Shown here piece after piece: positions 45,303 through 57,430 of a stretch of DNA of 64,000 bases. A model generated the notes under the pieces. The model did not search any database, was not told where the DNA came from, and saw only the letters and a program-made list of their open reading frames with translations. Every line of letters begins with the position of its first letter. Position 1 is the first letter of the stretch. Location: NCBI GenBank assembly GCA_009809945.1, contig WTPW01000184.1, positions 361,741 through 425,740 of the forward strand, written 5' to 3'. The translations under genes were made by a program, and so were the position numbers. Source of the stretch: Gigaspora margarita. Taxonomy: Eukaryota > Glomeromycota > Glomeromycetes > Diversisporales > Gigasporaceae.

Positions 45303-46381
45303 GAGCATAGCGAACTTTTATTGTGATTGGTTAGATTTTGTTGATCATCTCGTGATTTTATTGGTCGATCGGCCAATCAAATTGCAAGATTATCATAGAA
45401 TAACAACGGTATATAATATTAAAATTGGTTTTTAAAGTTTTACTTAAGCATTAAAAAACGTATTATGTGTACAAGAATGCCCTTAATACTTTTATAATCT
45501 CCCATAAAGAAGAAATAGTCAAGTTTATTATTGTGAAATCAATAAATTTTATCTATTCTAACGATACATACAAATCTTTTTCTAAATGTCGCGGANGATG
45601 CTGAAGTTTGAAGGTCATGATTTGAAAATATAACCTTACCAAAATCCACCTATACTCTTTTGCTAACAACATTAACTTCATCCTAACCTTACCATTAAAA
45701 AAAAAGACACCTCAAAATTTAAAAATCGAACATAATAAATTCATAATAAATCCAAATTTCAGCATCATTCGATTTAAACATCATCTGTGACATTAAATAC
45801 CCAATAACTACTAATTATCAAAGTCACCTATCGTGGTAATGCTGTTAAAACTTCGTACTATTACTCGATATTGAACCTAAGATCATTTTGCGAAGAGAAG
45901 TATATTAGTAAAGAGTAAAGATTAACGAAAAAAAAAGTCATTTTAAAAGTAAAAACAGTAAAAACATAGAAACGAATAAAAATACCATCTAACCTATTGT
46001 TTATAAGCTGCAAACGCAAACGCCTTGACGAAACAATAATAATAATACAGTAATAATAATAAAAAAAAAAAAAAAAAAAAAGACAGTTAAATCGTATAGT
46101 TTAAACAGATTACAAACTAAATAGAAAGTTTTAGAATACTCAAAAAGTAGCTCTCATTTAACTTCCGAATTACCTCGCCGATTACCAAATTACTTTAACA
46201 TCTTGTAGAGAAGAAGGTATAGTTTCTAAATTTTTATACCACAACCTCTGCGAATACATATTCGTGGCTGCGAATTCAATCTCGTGATCATCGTGACAGA
46301 AAATCGTTACTTTAATAAGACTTTAGTATAACGAGATGATCTACAAAAATCAGCCAATCACAATAAAGTTCGCTATGCTAG
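45303..46381. mobile_element. TIR element about 1.1 kb with G-poor interior
   Basis: GAGCATAGCGAACTTTTATT and the reverse complement of CAATAAAGTTCGCTATGCTA pair, continuing into TTGTGATTGG and GATCATCTCGT. 45620-46080 is G-poor on the plus strand and has an (AAT)n/A-run near 46035-46081. No transposase frame. Confidence 0.7.
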
Positions 46382-47124
46382 ATTGCTGTATTATTTTGAG
46401 AAATATCATGTGAACCTAATGCCGTACTGCATTGATCCCGTAATGGTTACAATAACACAATACCTGATGCTGCAATGCAATGCTGTAATACCGCAATTGG
46501 AGTTAATTCATTGAAACTTACAAATTGATTAATGATAATCATCGTTATTGTTTTTATACTTATTAGTCGATCAAGAGATTGATTGTTAGGCAATAATTTT
46601 TTTGTTGTCCAGAATGACCGAATAATTTGACTGGTTAATCAAATGAAATGAAATCTGTATCTGTAAACAATAAGGATTCTTTAGTTAATCATAATAATGC
46701 TAGGACGGGAATCGTTAAGATCCGGAGCCTAAATATCCAGATGATTTTTCTGATAGATTTTTTGGTTTCATTATACATTTCTGTATCATTTATCATAATT
46801 CTTTAATTTTATATTCATCATTTGATTTACAATTGGAACTAATCAGTTTGGCTGTCATCTAATTTTTTTTTGTTTGTGAACGAAACTGTTGCATTCTTTT
46901 CTGACCTTTACTTCTTCATGAGCAAGCTCTTCTGAGGTTTCTCTTTCTCAACATAACTAGTCTCAAGTGCGTCTACTTTCGAGACGGCATTTCACTCTTC
47001 TGAAAGTTTCTCGAATTGTATGCCATTGATTTATTAATGATACTAATTTACGAGAAACAAATCTTGAGGTATTAGGCATTAATTACATTCAAACAGATCA
47101 AAATGACACATAATAACGAGTATA
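46382..47124. other. Gene-free stretch
   Basis: No gene seen. AT-rich sequence with no clear repeat boundary. Confidence 0.5.
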
Positions 47125-47400
47125 TAGTAAAGTAGTACGGTACGGAAACGCAAATTAAGACGGACGTATAGAATTCATGATAGTACGTACGGTTTATAAA
47201 AGAAAAACTTCGTCAAATTAAAGTTAATTTTTCTAATACCCAACCCGAAAAAAGACTATATTAGCGCTTACCCTAACCCTAACCATAAAAAAGGGTTACA
47301 TATAAAAAGTGGTCTACATTAACCGTACGTACGATCAAAATTTAGTATAATTTTCGTATGTCCGTCCGAATCTGTACAGCCGTACAGTACTACTTTACTA
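47125..47400. repeat. MITE with GTACGG ends and telomere-like core
   Basis: TAGTAAAGTAGTACGGTACG pairs with GTACAGTACTACTTTACTA; GACGGAC and GTCCGTCC pair further in, then GTACGTACGG. The core holds CCCTAACCCTAACC at about 47272-47285. Confidence 0.75.
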
Positions 47401-47618
47401 AATACCTCATAATAACTGATTAAAAATTTGATGGTGTTTGTCGTTTAGTGATAGCCAATTATTGTAACAATTAGCTTTGAGATTTTGTTAAATTATATAT
47501 TTTTAAATTTAATAATCATATTTACTAATTACATTTTAAATTTATTTTATTAAATTCACATATTATATAATTATTTTATTATTCTATAAAAATTCTTATA
47601 TTGCTTAAATAACAAATA

Positions 47619-47775
47619 CAGTCGCACTTTATATAAGAACTTCTTATATAAGCAGATCTATTTTTTGAATAAATTACTATTAATTATATTAAAATAATTC
47701 TTATGTGAGAAATTCTATATAAATTTTCTATATAAGAACATGTTTTGTAAGCCCCGAGAGTGTGATTATATAGAA
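47619..47775. repeat. Small TIR element, ACAGTCGCACTTTATATAAG
   Basis: ACAGTCGCACTTTATATAAG at the left, with GAGAGTGTGATTATATAG at the right as an imperfect inverse. TATATAAGAAC words face each other inside. Similar in logic to the other ACAGT elements. Confidence 0.45.
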
Positions 47776-47814
47776 ATCTAACTATAAAAAGGTTCAAAAG
47801 TAACATTTAATATT

Positions 47815-48290
47815 AATACGTGTGATTTTATTCTAGATACTAATGCTAGTACATATTTTGTATCGTTCTTTTATTAATTATTTTTAAATACCGTTTATCA
47901 TTTACGGAGTAATTTCTGTCCTAATTTGAACATTACTACAGGGGCATCCATTACAGGTCTGGATAGTAAGTTCTCCACTCCGCTCTGGACAATTACCATT
48001 TTTATTACCATAACTATTTTGTATGTATGTATTATTATGTAATTTATGATAGTAATTTTCAGAAGAAAATTATCCTATATCAATTTCCGGAATTTCAGAC
48101 TGCTCCTGATACTTTTAAATTTATTGCTTTAAAAAACACTTGTGTAAATAATTTGATTTCTATTGGTCATTTAATTTTTTCAAAAAAGATTCATAATAAA
48201 TTACTAGCGAATAATCAAGAAATAGCTCTAATAAATTTTTACATAAGTTATGATACATTAATTATTAAGTGTCTAAGAAATATAATGTAA
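47815..48290 (+). pseudogene. Possible decayed retroelement protease region
   Basis: From about 47832 the frame reads ILDTNASTYFVSF, a stop, then HLRSNFCPNLNITTGASITG and LDSKFSTPLW. The order ILDTxAS ... ITTGxSI-GL resembles a copia-type aspartic protease with the DTG glycine changed to Asn. The 87-codon frame at 48027 may be its frame-shifted continuation. Weak, and could be chance. Confidence 0.25.
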
Positions 48291-50373
48291 TAGTAAATAT
48301 TATCAGCCTGCATAACAACATTGATTGATAATCTATACGCTTATTCATAATGATATGTTATAGTTCATGTATTATGTAATAATAAATACTATAAACCTGT
48401 ATAGCAACTTTTAGATACATCGATTGATAATCTTTACGTTCATCTACAAAGGAATTATAATTTAGATAATACCTGACAAGTAAAGAAACGTTCATCATTA
48501 CACATGACAAGACCTAATTGATCCAGAGCGTGGGGTTCTTGATATCAAAATACATTTAATTCAGTTGCTTTTTTAATGTGCCTTTTCCTAAATTTCCCGA
48601 AAGTTCTTGGATATACAACAAAGATCGACTAAGTCTGCATAAACAAGATCATGCGAAGTGATATGAGATCACGTGATAAAAAAAGAAGAACAGCCACACG
48701 ACCCTTCGCCTCAAAAAACACCATTACAGGTAAGAACAACGCATGTGATAATCAGAAAATGGTGGACGGCGTGGGAAGATCATTGACAAATAAGATTAGC
48801 ATATGCCAATGGTATATGCATGGAATTAAGAATTGGAAGGTATCAAGTAAGTATAAAAAAAATTGGTGACGACGTAGCCAGTTCTGCAGGTGCTTGAACT
48901 GAAATTCAATTCAAATTTGCTTTAAGAAATAACTTAATAGGGAAATGAATAGCATTATTAGATCCAGAGCACATATTTCATCACATAAGCACGTAAATAT
49001 TCACATTTTGTTACACTAAGTTAATAAACCTGAACATGCATGCGGATGGGCAAAAAAATTTCAAATTAAGCTTTCGAAAAGCATTCACATTACACGATAC
49101 ACAGTATTTATTTGGACTATGCCGGCAGATAATTTAGGTTTTATTGAAATTTGGCAGAATCATGATTGTGAAGCGAATGACTGACCTGTGTCGGCCAGAA
49201 CGGCAATGACACCCTGCGACAAAGCAATCGTAATTGCACTGGGAGTCGCCGTAGGATTGAAGCCGGTGGGTTATTCCCGCCTGCCGAAGCAAGCCGGCTG
49301 TAAGTGAAGAAATGTGCGTGAAGGAATGTACGTGAAAAACGATAGAATCACGTGTCTTCATCTCGGAGCGAGTTTAAAAAAAAATTTTTTAAATTTATAT
49401 TCTAAATATGAATTAAAAAACTGCTATTGATACCCTCTATTGTTTGCTAATGCCTTCTTCTTATATAACTTTAACTCTTCTGACCCTAACCTTAAAACTT
49501 CGCAACAAATGAACTATTAAAGTTATATAAGCTCTATTTTTTCATCGAATGAGCTCAAAAACTAGCATCCATTGGCTCCATTCAGATCCATTGTTCCATT
49601 CGCAGCTCCAATGGGCTCCATTGAGCTACATTGCCAAAACTGAGAGGGAGGTAATGTAAAACACAGAATCAAGTGTCTCGCCTAAAACGGTGACGTTTTG
49701 TAGGGCTAGGCCTTAATTATCAGTCTTTAAATTTAACATTGTATAAATTTTAGACTTTAATAAGATTATAAAGAAAATAATCTATCTTAAAAGGTACAGC
49801 AACATGTTATGCAGATCTTCTGAGGAAATGTTGGGACAAACCTCCAAAAAAAAACGACCGTAAGCGATAGAAGTTCATGAAACTATTTTAAAATGGAAAA
49901 AATGATCAAATTTTATGTGAATTTTTAAAATTAAAATAAATAGAGATTGAAAATGATAGTTTTAATTGTATGGATGATATTGTGATTATTAATTATATTT
50001 AAAGATCGTAATTTCGGTAGTCATTTACCATATTTTCAAATGGCCTATGTTATTTGGTATATTAAACTTGTATTAAAATGAACATGTTATTAACAGACAG
50101 TCACAAGAATAAATAACTTCTGATGTAGATGAAATTATTTCCAATAATATTAACCAATCTGTTAGTTAAACTTTATCAAACCTATATGATCCCGGAGTTG
50201 TCATTTTCTTAGCAAAAATCACATATACTGTATATTGTATTCATAAATATCATATTGTTAATTAATTTACGAATATAAATTACATTCATAGTAGATCAGC
50301 ATAAACAAAATACAGCATTGAACAAAATGTTTCTTTTCTTAAAATAAATTACATTTTCTGGTTCGGCGCGCTT
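48291..50373. other. Gene-free, repeat-bearing stretch
   Basis: Holds the third diverged copy of the 4398 repeat (about 49108-49330), GCTCCATTG-type degenerate repeats at 49570-49635 and a right end of the 7339-type MITE (GGTAATGTAAAACACAGAAT to GTCTCGCCTAA, about 49648-49684). Short open frames at 48651 and 49134 are not convincing. Confidence 0.45.
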
Positions 50374-50479
50374 TGATGTGTTGTCGAGCTGTAATTGGTC
50401 ATAATTATCACGAATTATGACATTTTTTGCCGCAATTCATTATAATTACGACCAATTATGACATTGCGACAACACATCT
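50374..50479. repeat. 106-bp hairpin
   Basis: TTGATGTGTTGTCG pairs with CGACAACACATC, and GTAATTGGTCATAATTAT pairs with ATAATTACGACCAATTATGA. The loop is about 20 bases. Non-coding. Confidence 0.75.
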
Positions 50480-52134
50480 ACACCTAATGTATAGTAAAAT
50501 AAAAAAATTTTGGATGACCCTGATATATAAATTCTAATACACAGACTTCTGAATATCCAAAAGTCTTGAGAATTTCATCACAAAAATCTTTCGGTCATCA
50601 GTCAAACCGCCTGCTGATATTACACATAAATAATTCATTTACACATCAATTTCACTGAAAAATATCTGGCGATATTTGGTTAGAATACACAGTACACCTA
50701 AAAAAATTGTAGTTACGTTCTGGAATGGCTTAGGTAGACCAGACAAGTTGGCACAAAGAAATAGAAAATTTTGCCGATAGAAATCTAAATCAAAATAACC
50801 AGAAAAAAACCGAATGGGAATAACGGGCACCGGGATGTAGGGTAGACTTTCATATCGCATTATTGTAATGTAACACGATCAGGTTATAACGTTAGGGTGT
50901 GGGATATTATATCTGTTATGGTTTAACATAGTCAAGATCATTAGCATTAGTAAATTTTTATTTATTAAAGTTCTTTTCCCGAAGTTCTGTAGATGTTTCC
51001 GATATTATAATCAAACTTAGTGTTTTTAAATTCTAAAACTTGTGATTAATCAAGATACACCAATAAATTAAGCTCATTTAAATTGTTTAATGTAATCTTT
51101 AATTTGTTTGACAATTTTCTTAGTAACTATTGGATTTTTATTGCGTAAATTTTGCATTAGTTTGTGCAAACTATGGAAATGAGTCTATTGCAATTCAAAT
51201 TAGCAAGCGTACATTTGTTAGTTTATGAGTTATGCGATTTAAAATTCATTGTTTTTATCCATTCGGCTGATTTGCTCGGTGTCACGCCTCGGTGACTTGT
51301 GAGCAATAAGCCGTGATCATTAGGATGTTAAAAGGGTAATTTTAAAAGGTTATTATTTACAAAAACTTCATTTTCCTTTCCCTCTGACGAAAGACATTCT
51401 CTTAAACACATCCTTTCAATCTACTTCCTACAATTATTTCCACTATATAATTGAAGTGACTAATGAACGGAATTACATATTATAAATAAGAATTAATTAC
51501 AGTGAAAACAAAGTGAACGTAAAAATGTAGTAATGGGAAAAGGTGAAAAAGATAATAAAGGTTGTGCGTAAAAATGCAGTAATCTGGTTTATTATTTTGC
51601 CTTCGATCAAGAGTGGACGTGGTGACGGCAGATTTTGACGGATAACAAATTTTCCGTAACAACTTCACTTTGAACACATCCGTTTGCCGGATCCGTATTT
51701 GATGATCGACAGATCATCTGAAAATATCCGACGCATCCGACCCGGAATTTTGGTGACCCTCCTGTAAAATTCTGCCAGCCACATGTGAGAGAAGCGGCAT
51801 AAGTGTGATAAATAGCATAAATCCAATAGCATAAAGATCGGTTATTTATGGTACAGTCGTCCTCCTATACAGTCACCTCCTCTTTAGTCACAGCCTCTAT
51901 ATAATCACAAAAAAATTAATTACCATTTATTTCATATATAAAATACCTTTATATAGTCACAAATAGCTTATAATCACTATCACATTTTTTAGAAGCTTTT
52001 TAAGATTTTTTTATTAGTAAAAATACTCTTCTATAATCACAACATTATACATAGAGTCCAAGTTTTGCTACTGTAGTTCCTGAAAGTAAGCAATCTTGTT
52101 TTGGACAAAATGTTATACAAACAATTGGAAGCAA
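50480..52134. other. Gene-free stretch
   Basis: Includes a right end of the 1779-type element at about 51735-51765 and a left end ACAGTCGTCCTCCTATACAG at 51854 followed by TATAATCACTATCACATTTT, as in 27340-31480. No gene. Confidence 0.45.
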
Positions 52135-52765
52135 CTTGTTTTTGGGTAAAATTGGTTTTTAGAGATCGCAAGTAGTTCTACATAGTGAAGTCCAAAATTT
52201 ACTATGCAAATTGATTATAATTGCTTAAGTAAACGTGTTTAGAAGAAAAAAATGCATATGGTAAAATTTTTATCAGAATCAGAGAATTTTTAATTATTTG
52301 ACTTTTAATTTTTACTTTCATTGAATACTGTAGTGCACTAACCAAAGTACCCCCTTTTTCAATACCCCCATTGCAAAATACCTGGTGCAAAGCACAAGAT
52401 CTCTATTAATTAAATATAGATTTTTTTAAATTTTTAGACTGCTTATTGTAAGTGTAAAATGTATAAATACTTAAAATTTTTTTCTTGCAGCACAGACCCA
52501 CTGCCATATAATATATCCAGGTCTTTTTAAGATTTTGGATGCATATTTTGTATAAGACCTCGGGTCTTTTGGTCAGTGTGCTATAGTATATATTTAAAAA
52601 AATTCTAATTTTTTTTTTGGATGTAAAAGTTAAAAGTTAAATAATAAAAGGTTCTTCAATTTGGATCAAAATTTTATAATATGTATACTGATCTCCTACT
52701 TAAGCAATTATAATTGATTTATATAGTAAAATTTAGACTTTACTAAATAGTAACTATTATTGATC
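52135..52765. mobile_element. Palindromic element opened by a nested TIR element
   Basis: The outer arms (AGTAGTTCTACATAGTGAAGTC-type left; GACTTTACTAAATAGTAACT right) belong to the palindrome family of 30320 and 40187. At about 52326-52590 the arms are split by an element with ends ACTGTAGTGCACTAACCAAA and the reverse complement of TTTTGGTCAGTGTGCTATAG. Confidence 0.65.
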
Positions 52766-53393
52766 ATGGGTAACTTATTTTTGAATAAGAGAAGTTTTTG
52801 TGTTTTTGGTCAAAACAAAGAGTGTAGTTTATTTTTGGGAATCTATAGTAAGTAAATTGATTAATACATTAAGAAAGCTGGTTGACATAACAAATCTTCA
52901 CTTTGTAGGCATGTTCCATATCATCTCATTATTATTAAATAAATAACACTCTTATTTGATTTCAAACCATATTTCACTCTCCTTAAAATTGCTAAATCTA
53001 TATAAATAAAAATCTCTCACTTGTCTATATACTAACAACTACAACATATCATAGCAAAACTGTGCCCTATGCTTATGTAACTTCCTGTTAATAGTTGCTC
53101 TATTAGTCTCAATTTCTAAGAGGTATTCAAAAGTAAATAATGTGAACAATTAAAACAAAGCAATATAATTAATACATTTCTAGTGAATCTTTTTTTCTTT
53201 TTTTTTCTTGATTTTCAAACTTATATAATATTATTTTGATTCTTTACTTATTAATAATTACAAACAGGTGAAAAGATTATGTACACAAAATTTTGCTATA
53301 TTTTGCAGAATATTAAAGAGAATTTGAATAAAACTAAAAGCAGTTAGTAAGATAGAACAACATTTAAAAATAAAAAACATAATTATATGGGGT

Positions 53394-53627
53394 TTGTGCC
53401 ATGAAAATAATCTTAGAGGGCTATGTAGATTTTATAAATAAAAATTAAAATTTCTAGCCATACAATAATCTGATTCAAATAATTATTTTTTATATTTGTA
53501 AAACTCACTAAGCTCTACAAAATAATAAAAATCTGATTTGAATTGAATTACTGGGTGGCTAAAAATTTTAATTTTTTCATAAAATCTATATAGCCAATAA
53601 GATTTTTAAGGCACAGACCCCATAATA
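53394..53627. repeat. Palindrome, TATGGGGTTTGTGCC family
   Basis: The left TATGGGGTTTGTGCCATGAA pairs with the right TTTTTAAGGCACAGACCCCA. The inner AAATTAAAATTTCTAGCCAT pairs with ATGGCTA-like sequence in the other arm. Second copy at 59195-59430. Confidence 0.75.
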
Positions 53628-53706
53628 TACTTTTAAAAATCTTGTAAAATTTGTAAACATAAGTTTTGTTAAAATAGTTGCTAATTTTTGAAAAGGGATC
53701 TATCAT

Positions 53707-54024
53707 ATACTATATATTCCTGAAAATAAGCTACTCCAAAAATAAGCTACCCCGGATTTTTTTCAAAAATCTCAAAAAACTCATTAGCAGTTGCTACATA
53801 TAAATAACAAATTTTACTAAGTAAACCTCAAAAGTGCTATTAAGTAAACTAGTTCAGGACATCATAATACACTTATAATAAAAATTTTTATCATTTGAAC
53901 AATATTTTATTAGTATGTTTTTCAATTTTTCAAAAAATTCAACAATTCGAAAATAAGCTACTTTACACTTTTTTGTGTAATTTTTGGCCCAAAAAAAGTA
54001 GCTTATTTTTGGGAATATACAGTA
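53707..54024. repeat. TIR element, TATTCCTGAAAATAAGCTAC
   Basis: The left ATATATTCCTGAAAATAAGC pairs with the right GCTTATTTTTGGGAATATAC. A second AATAAGCTAC pair lies inside. A short hairpin ACACTTTTTTGTGT lies at 53966-53979. Confidence 0.65.
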
Positions 54025-54651
54025 CTTTTTATAAAAGGTCTACCAATTCTGAAAAAGTGATTGATTACTTACCTTGTTGCTTACATGCCTTTTTATATAA
54101 CAAATCTTATCTGCTACCTTATTTCTACATCTGCTATCTTATTTTTTTTGCATTATTATGCTTATTGTAAAATAAAACATTTTTATTCATTTGCTTTTAT
54201 ATTTGCAGATATTACAATTTAAATTAAGTAAAAAGATATAATAGTTTAGTATTTTTAGACAGAACTATATTAGTAAATAGTAAATACGAATATTTTACAA
54301 GGAAACTTTTTACAAAACATGAAGTTTCTAACAAAGTAAAGTTTTATTAAAGATGGAGTTTGGATAAAAACAATAACCTTAAAGCTTTAATATATAGCTT
54401 AGATACAGTCATTATTTTTGTATAATTATTGATTCTTATCCAGTTCTTAATAAAATTACTCAATATCATATATTTCTATTCAAATTCAATCAGGAATATT
54501 ACTAGAAACAATATTAGTCATATGATATATTGAATGAAAATAGGTCCAAATATCATCAATAATAAAAATAATTATAAAATATATGAATTTACTATAAACT
54601 TCAAGCTGAAGATTATTTTCACTTTACTAATTATCTTAAAATTAAAATTTT

Positions 54652-55257
54652 AACCTGCAGGTCGATAGCATAGTAGTTGCACTCCCAGGTCATTAGCCAT
54701 TCTAGTCATAAGGTCACTAATTCAAGCCCTACTGGAGGACAAAATTTAATAACTATACGAGGTCATGAGACATATGCGTGAACTAGGATGCTAGAACCAT
54801 GCTTGGCAGTACTGCTACACACACAGCCACATTTACAAATTCATGTGGAAGGTTCTCAAAGAAGTATGAATACCTCCAGTAGAAATCCGGTTGAATACAG
54901 GTTTGACACTTCCAGTGGAATTCCGGTTGAAGAAATAAGAATACTTCTAGTGTAATTCTGGATGCATAAAAAGAATACTTCCAGTAGAATTCCGGATAAA
55001 TAGAAATAAAAATAATCAACCAAATGTATGTCAGTTGTGAACAATTTAGGATAATCTGGCTAGTGGATCATGTGAGTTAGAGAACTGCGGACCTGATAAC
55101 GAGGTCTTACACCGCTGGGCCAGGGACCTAGGATATCAAATGACGGACTTAACAAATCATGTACCTGCTAGTCAGGATAGTTTAAAAAGATCTTAATTAA
55201 TAAAAGAGACCATACGCCACCTCTGGGTATTCCCAGAAGGAAAACATAAAAAAAAAA
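54652..55257 (+). mobile_element. tRNA-derived SINE with poly-A tail and 11-bp target duplication
   Basis: The head GATAGCATAGTAGTTGCACT is box-A-like, and ATTCAAGCCCTACTGGAGG about 50 bases later is box-B-like and matches the head of the 36001 SINE. The body includes four units of about 35 bases (ACTTCCAGTGGAATTCCGGT) at 54870-55010. It ends in an A-run. ATTAAAATTTT flanks it exactly (54641-54651 and 55258-55268). The other arm of the surrounding foldback shows the empty site. Confidence 0.85.
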
Positions 55258-55718
55258 ATTAAAATTTTTGGAAAAATAAAGAAAGAGGAGAGAAAAATGT
55301 AGTACAATTAAAATTTTGCTAATTTTGCACGATTTCAAAATGTAACTTTGTCAAAAATAAATATTTACTAAATATAAAATAGCAAATATATATAAAATTA
55401 TGCTCTAAACAACGTTATATAGGAGCCAGAAATAGGTTACCTTGTAAGAAAAATAGGTTAGCTATAGACTAACATTAAAAATTTTTAGTTTGTAATATAA
55501 AACCCTTTTTTGTCAAGATAATCTGCTTTGGGCTTCTAAGTAACCTTGTTCAGCAGGTAATTCTACTTATATTAGAGTCAAAATGCATTTTTTTAGACCT
55601 TTTACTAAGTAAAAAATTGGTTTAAAGTTGGAAAAAAAAATTTTTCTAAAAGAAAAAAATTTTTCAACTTTAAACCCATTTTTTACTTAGTAAAAGGTTT
55701 GAGAAAACATGTTTTAAA

Positions 55719-56890
55719 CAGTGTTTAAAATTCAATTTTCTCATGGTTCTCAATGAACATTTGAGTTTTTTTAAGAACATTGAGATTTAAAAAAATGTTC
55801 TCTTATTTAAGAACATTTTATCCTCTTGAAATGTTCTCAAAGAGAACATTTATAAATTTTTATGTTCTAGATTTACTAATAAGAACAATAAATTATATAA
55901 AATGTTTATCAATTTGATAATGTAATTTGATCATGACAAATTCTGTATGTAAGTATATACTATGTATAGCACATATGTTTAAAGTTGTACAATATGGATA
56001 AAAATAAATATTTAAGGAAATAGCCTTTAAAGATTTAAAATAAAAATTCATTAGCCATACAGTATGTTTTTTATATTGAGAGTATCATTATTGTGTAGAA
56101 TTATATATAGATGATTTGGGTCAAATGATATGCTAATATTAAGCAAGTAAAAAAGACACAAAATATTTGTTAGTACAAAGTTTAAATAGTTAAATAACAA
56201 AGTAATTGAATTCTAAATTATTGAATTAACCAATAGTAGCATTAGTAAAATATTGTAGAAAGGCTTGTTTTATTATGAGCAAATATAAAAAGCACTTGAA
56301 GTTTTAACAAAATTATTAGAAATTAAATTGTATAATACATTGTGTTATGTTGAAAAAATACAAAGAATCATATACAAAGTTTAAAAAATTATTAATAAAT
56401 AAGCATAAACTTAGTGTGTGAATTGTAAGTATAGAATTTATTATTCTATTAACAATAGAATTCTTTATTAAAAATTATTTTATTTACTATATTAAACTAT
56501 CAGAGAATAAGTTATTTATTTATAATCTACTTATTTTATTATTAAAAGTTAGATATAACTTTAATTCACAATATATTAAACTACAAGTGAGTAAGTGCAG
56601 TATAAGAAAAGCTTAATTTTCAATTAGCATACCAAGAATAGTGTAAACTTGATTGTAGATTTAATTATAATTATTATATTATTGATTTTATTAATTTGAA
56701 TTAATTTTGTTGAAAATTATAAATAATATATATCAATATTGTTTGAAGCTAATATATACATGAACATTCATTAAAAATTAATGTTCAATATATTTAATAT
56801 ATAATGAACATTAAAAAGTTTTTGAGAACAATAAAAATTTAAATTATGCTCTTTTGAGAACATAACTTTCGATTTGAATTTTAAACACTG
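55719..56890. mobile_element. Non-autonomous hAT-like element, TSD GTTTTAAA
   Basis: The TIRs CAGTGTTTAAAATTC and GAATTTTAAACACTG are exact inverses. GTTTTAAA flanks both sides (55711-55718 and 56891-56898). GAACATTT/TGTTCTC words crowd both ends. There is no transposase frame in 1172 bases. Its TIR differs from the GGTCATTT family, so it is a second hAT-like family. Confidence 0.85.
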
Positions 56891-57430
56891 GTTTTAAACT
56901 TAATATGAGTAGAATTACCTACTGAACAAGTTTACTTAGAAGCCCAAAGCAGGTTAACTTGACGAAAAAAGGTGTTATATATTACAAACTAAAAATTTTT
57001 AAAGTTAGTCTATAGCTAACCTATTTTTCTTACAAGGTAACCTACTTCTGGCTCCTATGTAAAGTTGGTCAAGCATATTTTTATATATATTTGCTGTTTT
57101 AAATTTAGTAAATATTTATTTTTGACAAAGTTACATTTTGAAATTGTGCAAAATTGGCAAAACTTTAATCCAATTTTTGTACCACCTTTTTCTTTTTCCC
57201 TTGCTCTATTTTTTCAATAATTTTAATTTTGAGTTAATTAGTAAAGTGAAAATAATCTTCAACTTGAATTTTATAGTAAATTCATATGTTTTTATTATAA
57301 TTTTTATTATATATATAACATGTCATATGACTAATATATTATTGTATTATTATTATTTTAAAAAAATTACATTCTTGACTCAATTTTATATTCAAATATG
57401 GTTATATTGGACTTTACTTCTAAATATAGT

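Larger units (their letters stand above)
54450..57430. mobile_element. 3-kb foldback element with nested SINE and hAT insertions
   Basis: The left arm (about 54470-54650 plus 55258-55580) is the reverse complement of the right arm (about 56905-57430). Matches include CTGAAGATTATTTTCACTTT/AAAGTGAAAATAATCTTCAA, GGAGCCAGAAATAGGTTACC/GGTAACCTACTTCTGGCTCC and AGGTTAGCTATAGACTAAC/GTTAGTCTATAGCTAACCT. A small hairpin (55596-55705) and a hAT element sit in the loop, and a SINE sits in the left arm. Non-coding. Confidence 0.85.

Noticed and set aside
54783-55044. Minus-strand frames with repeated FYWKYSF-like text
   Set aside because: Produced by the 35-bp minisatellite inside the SINE, not by a repeat protein.
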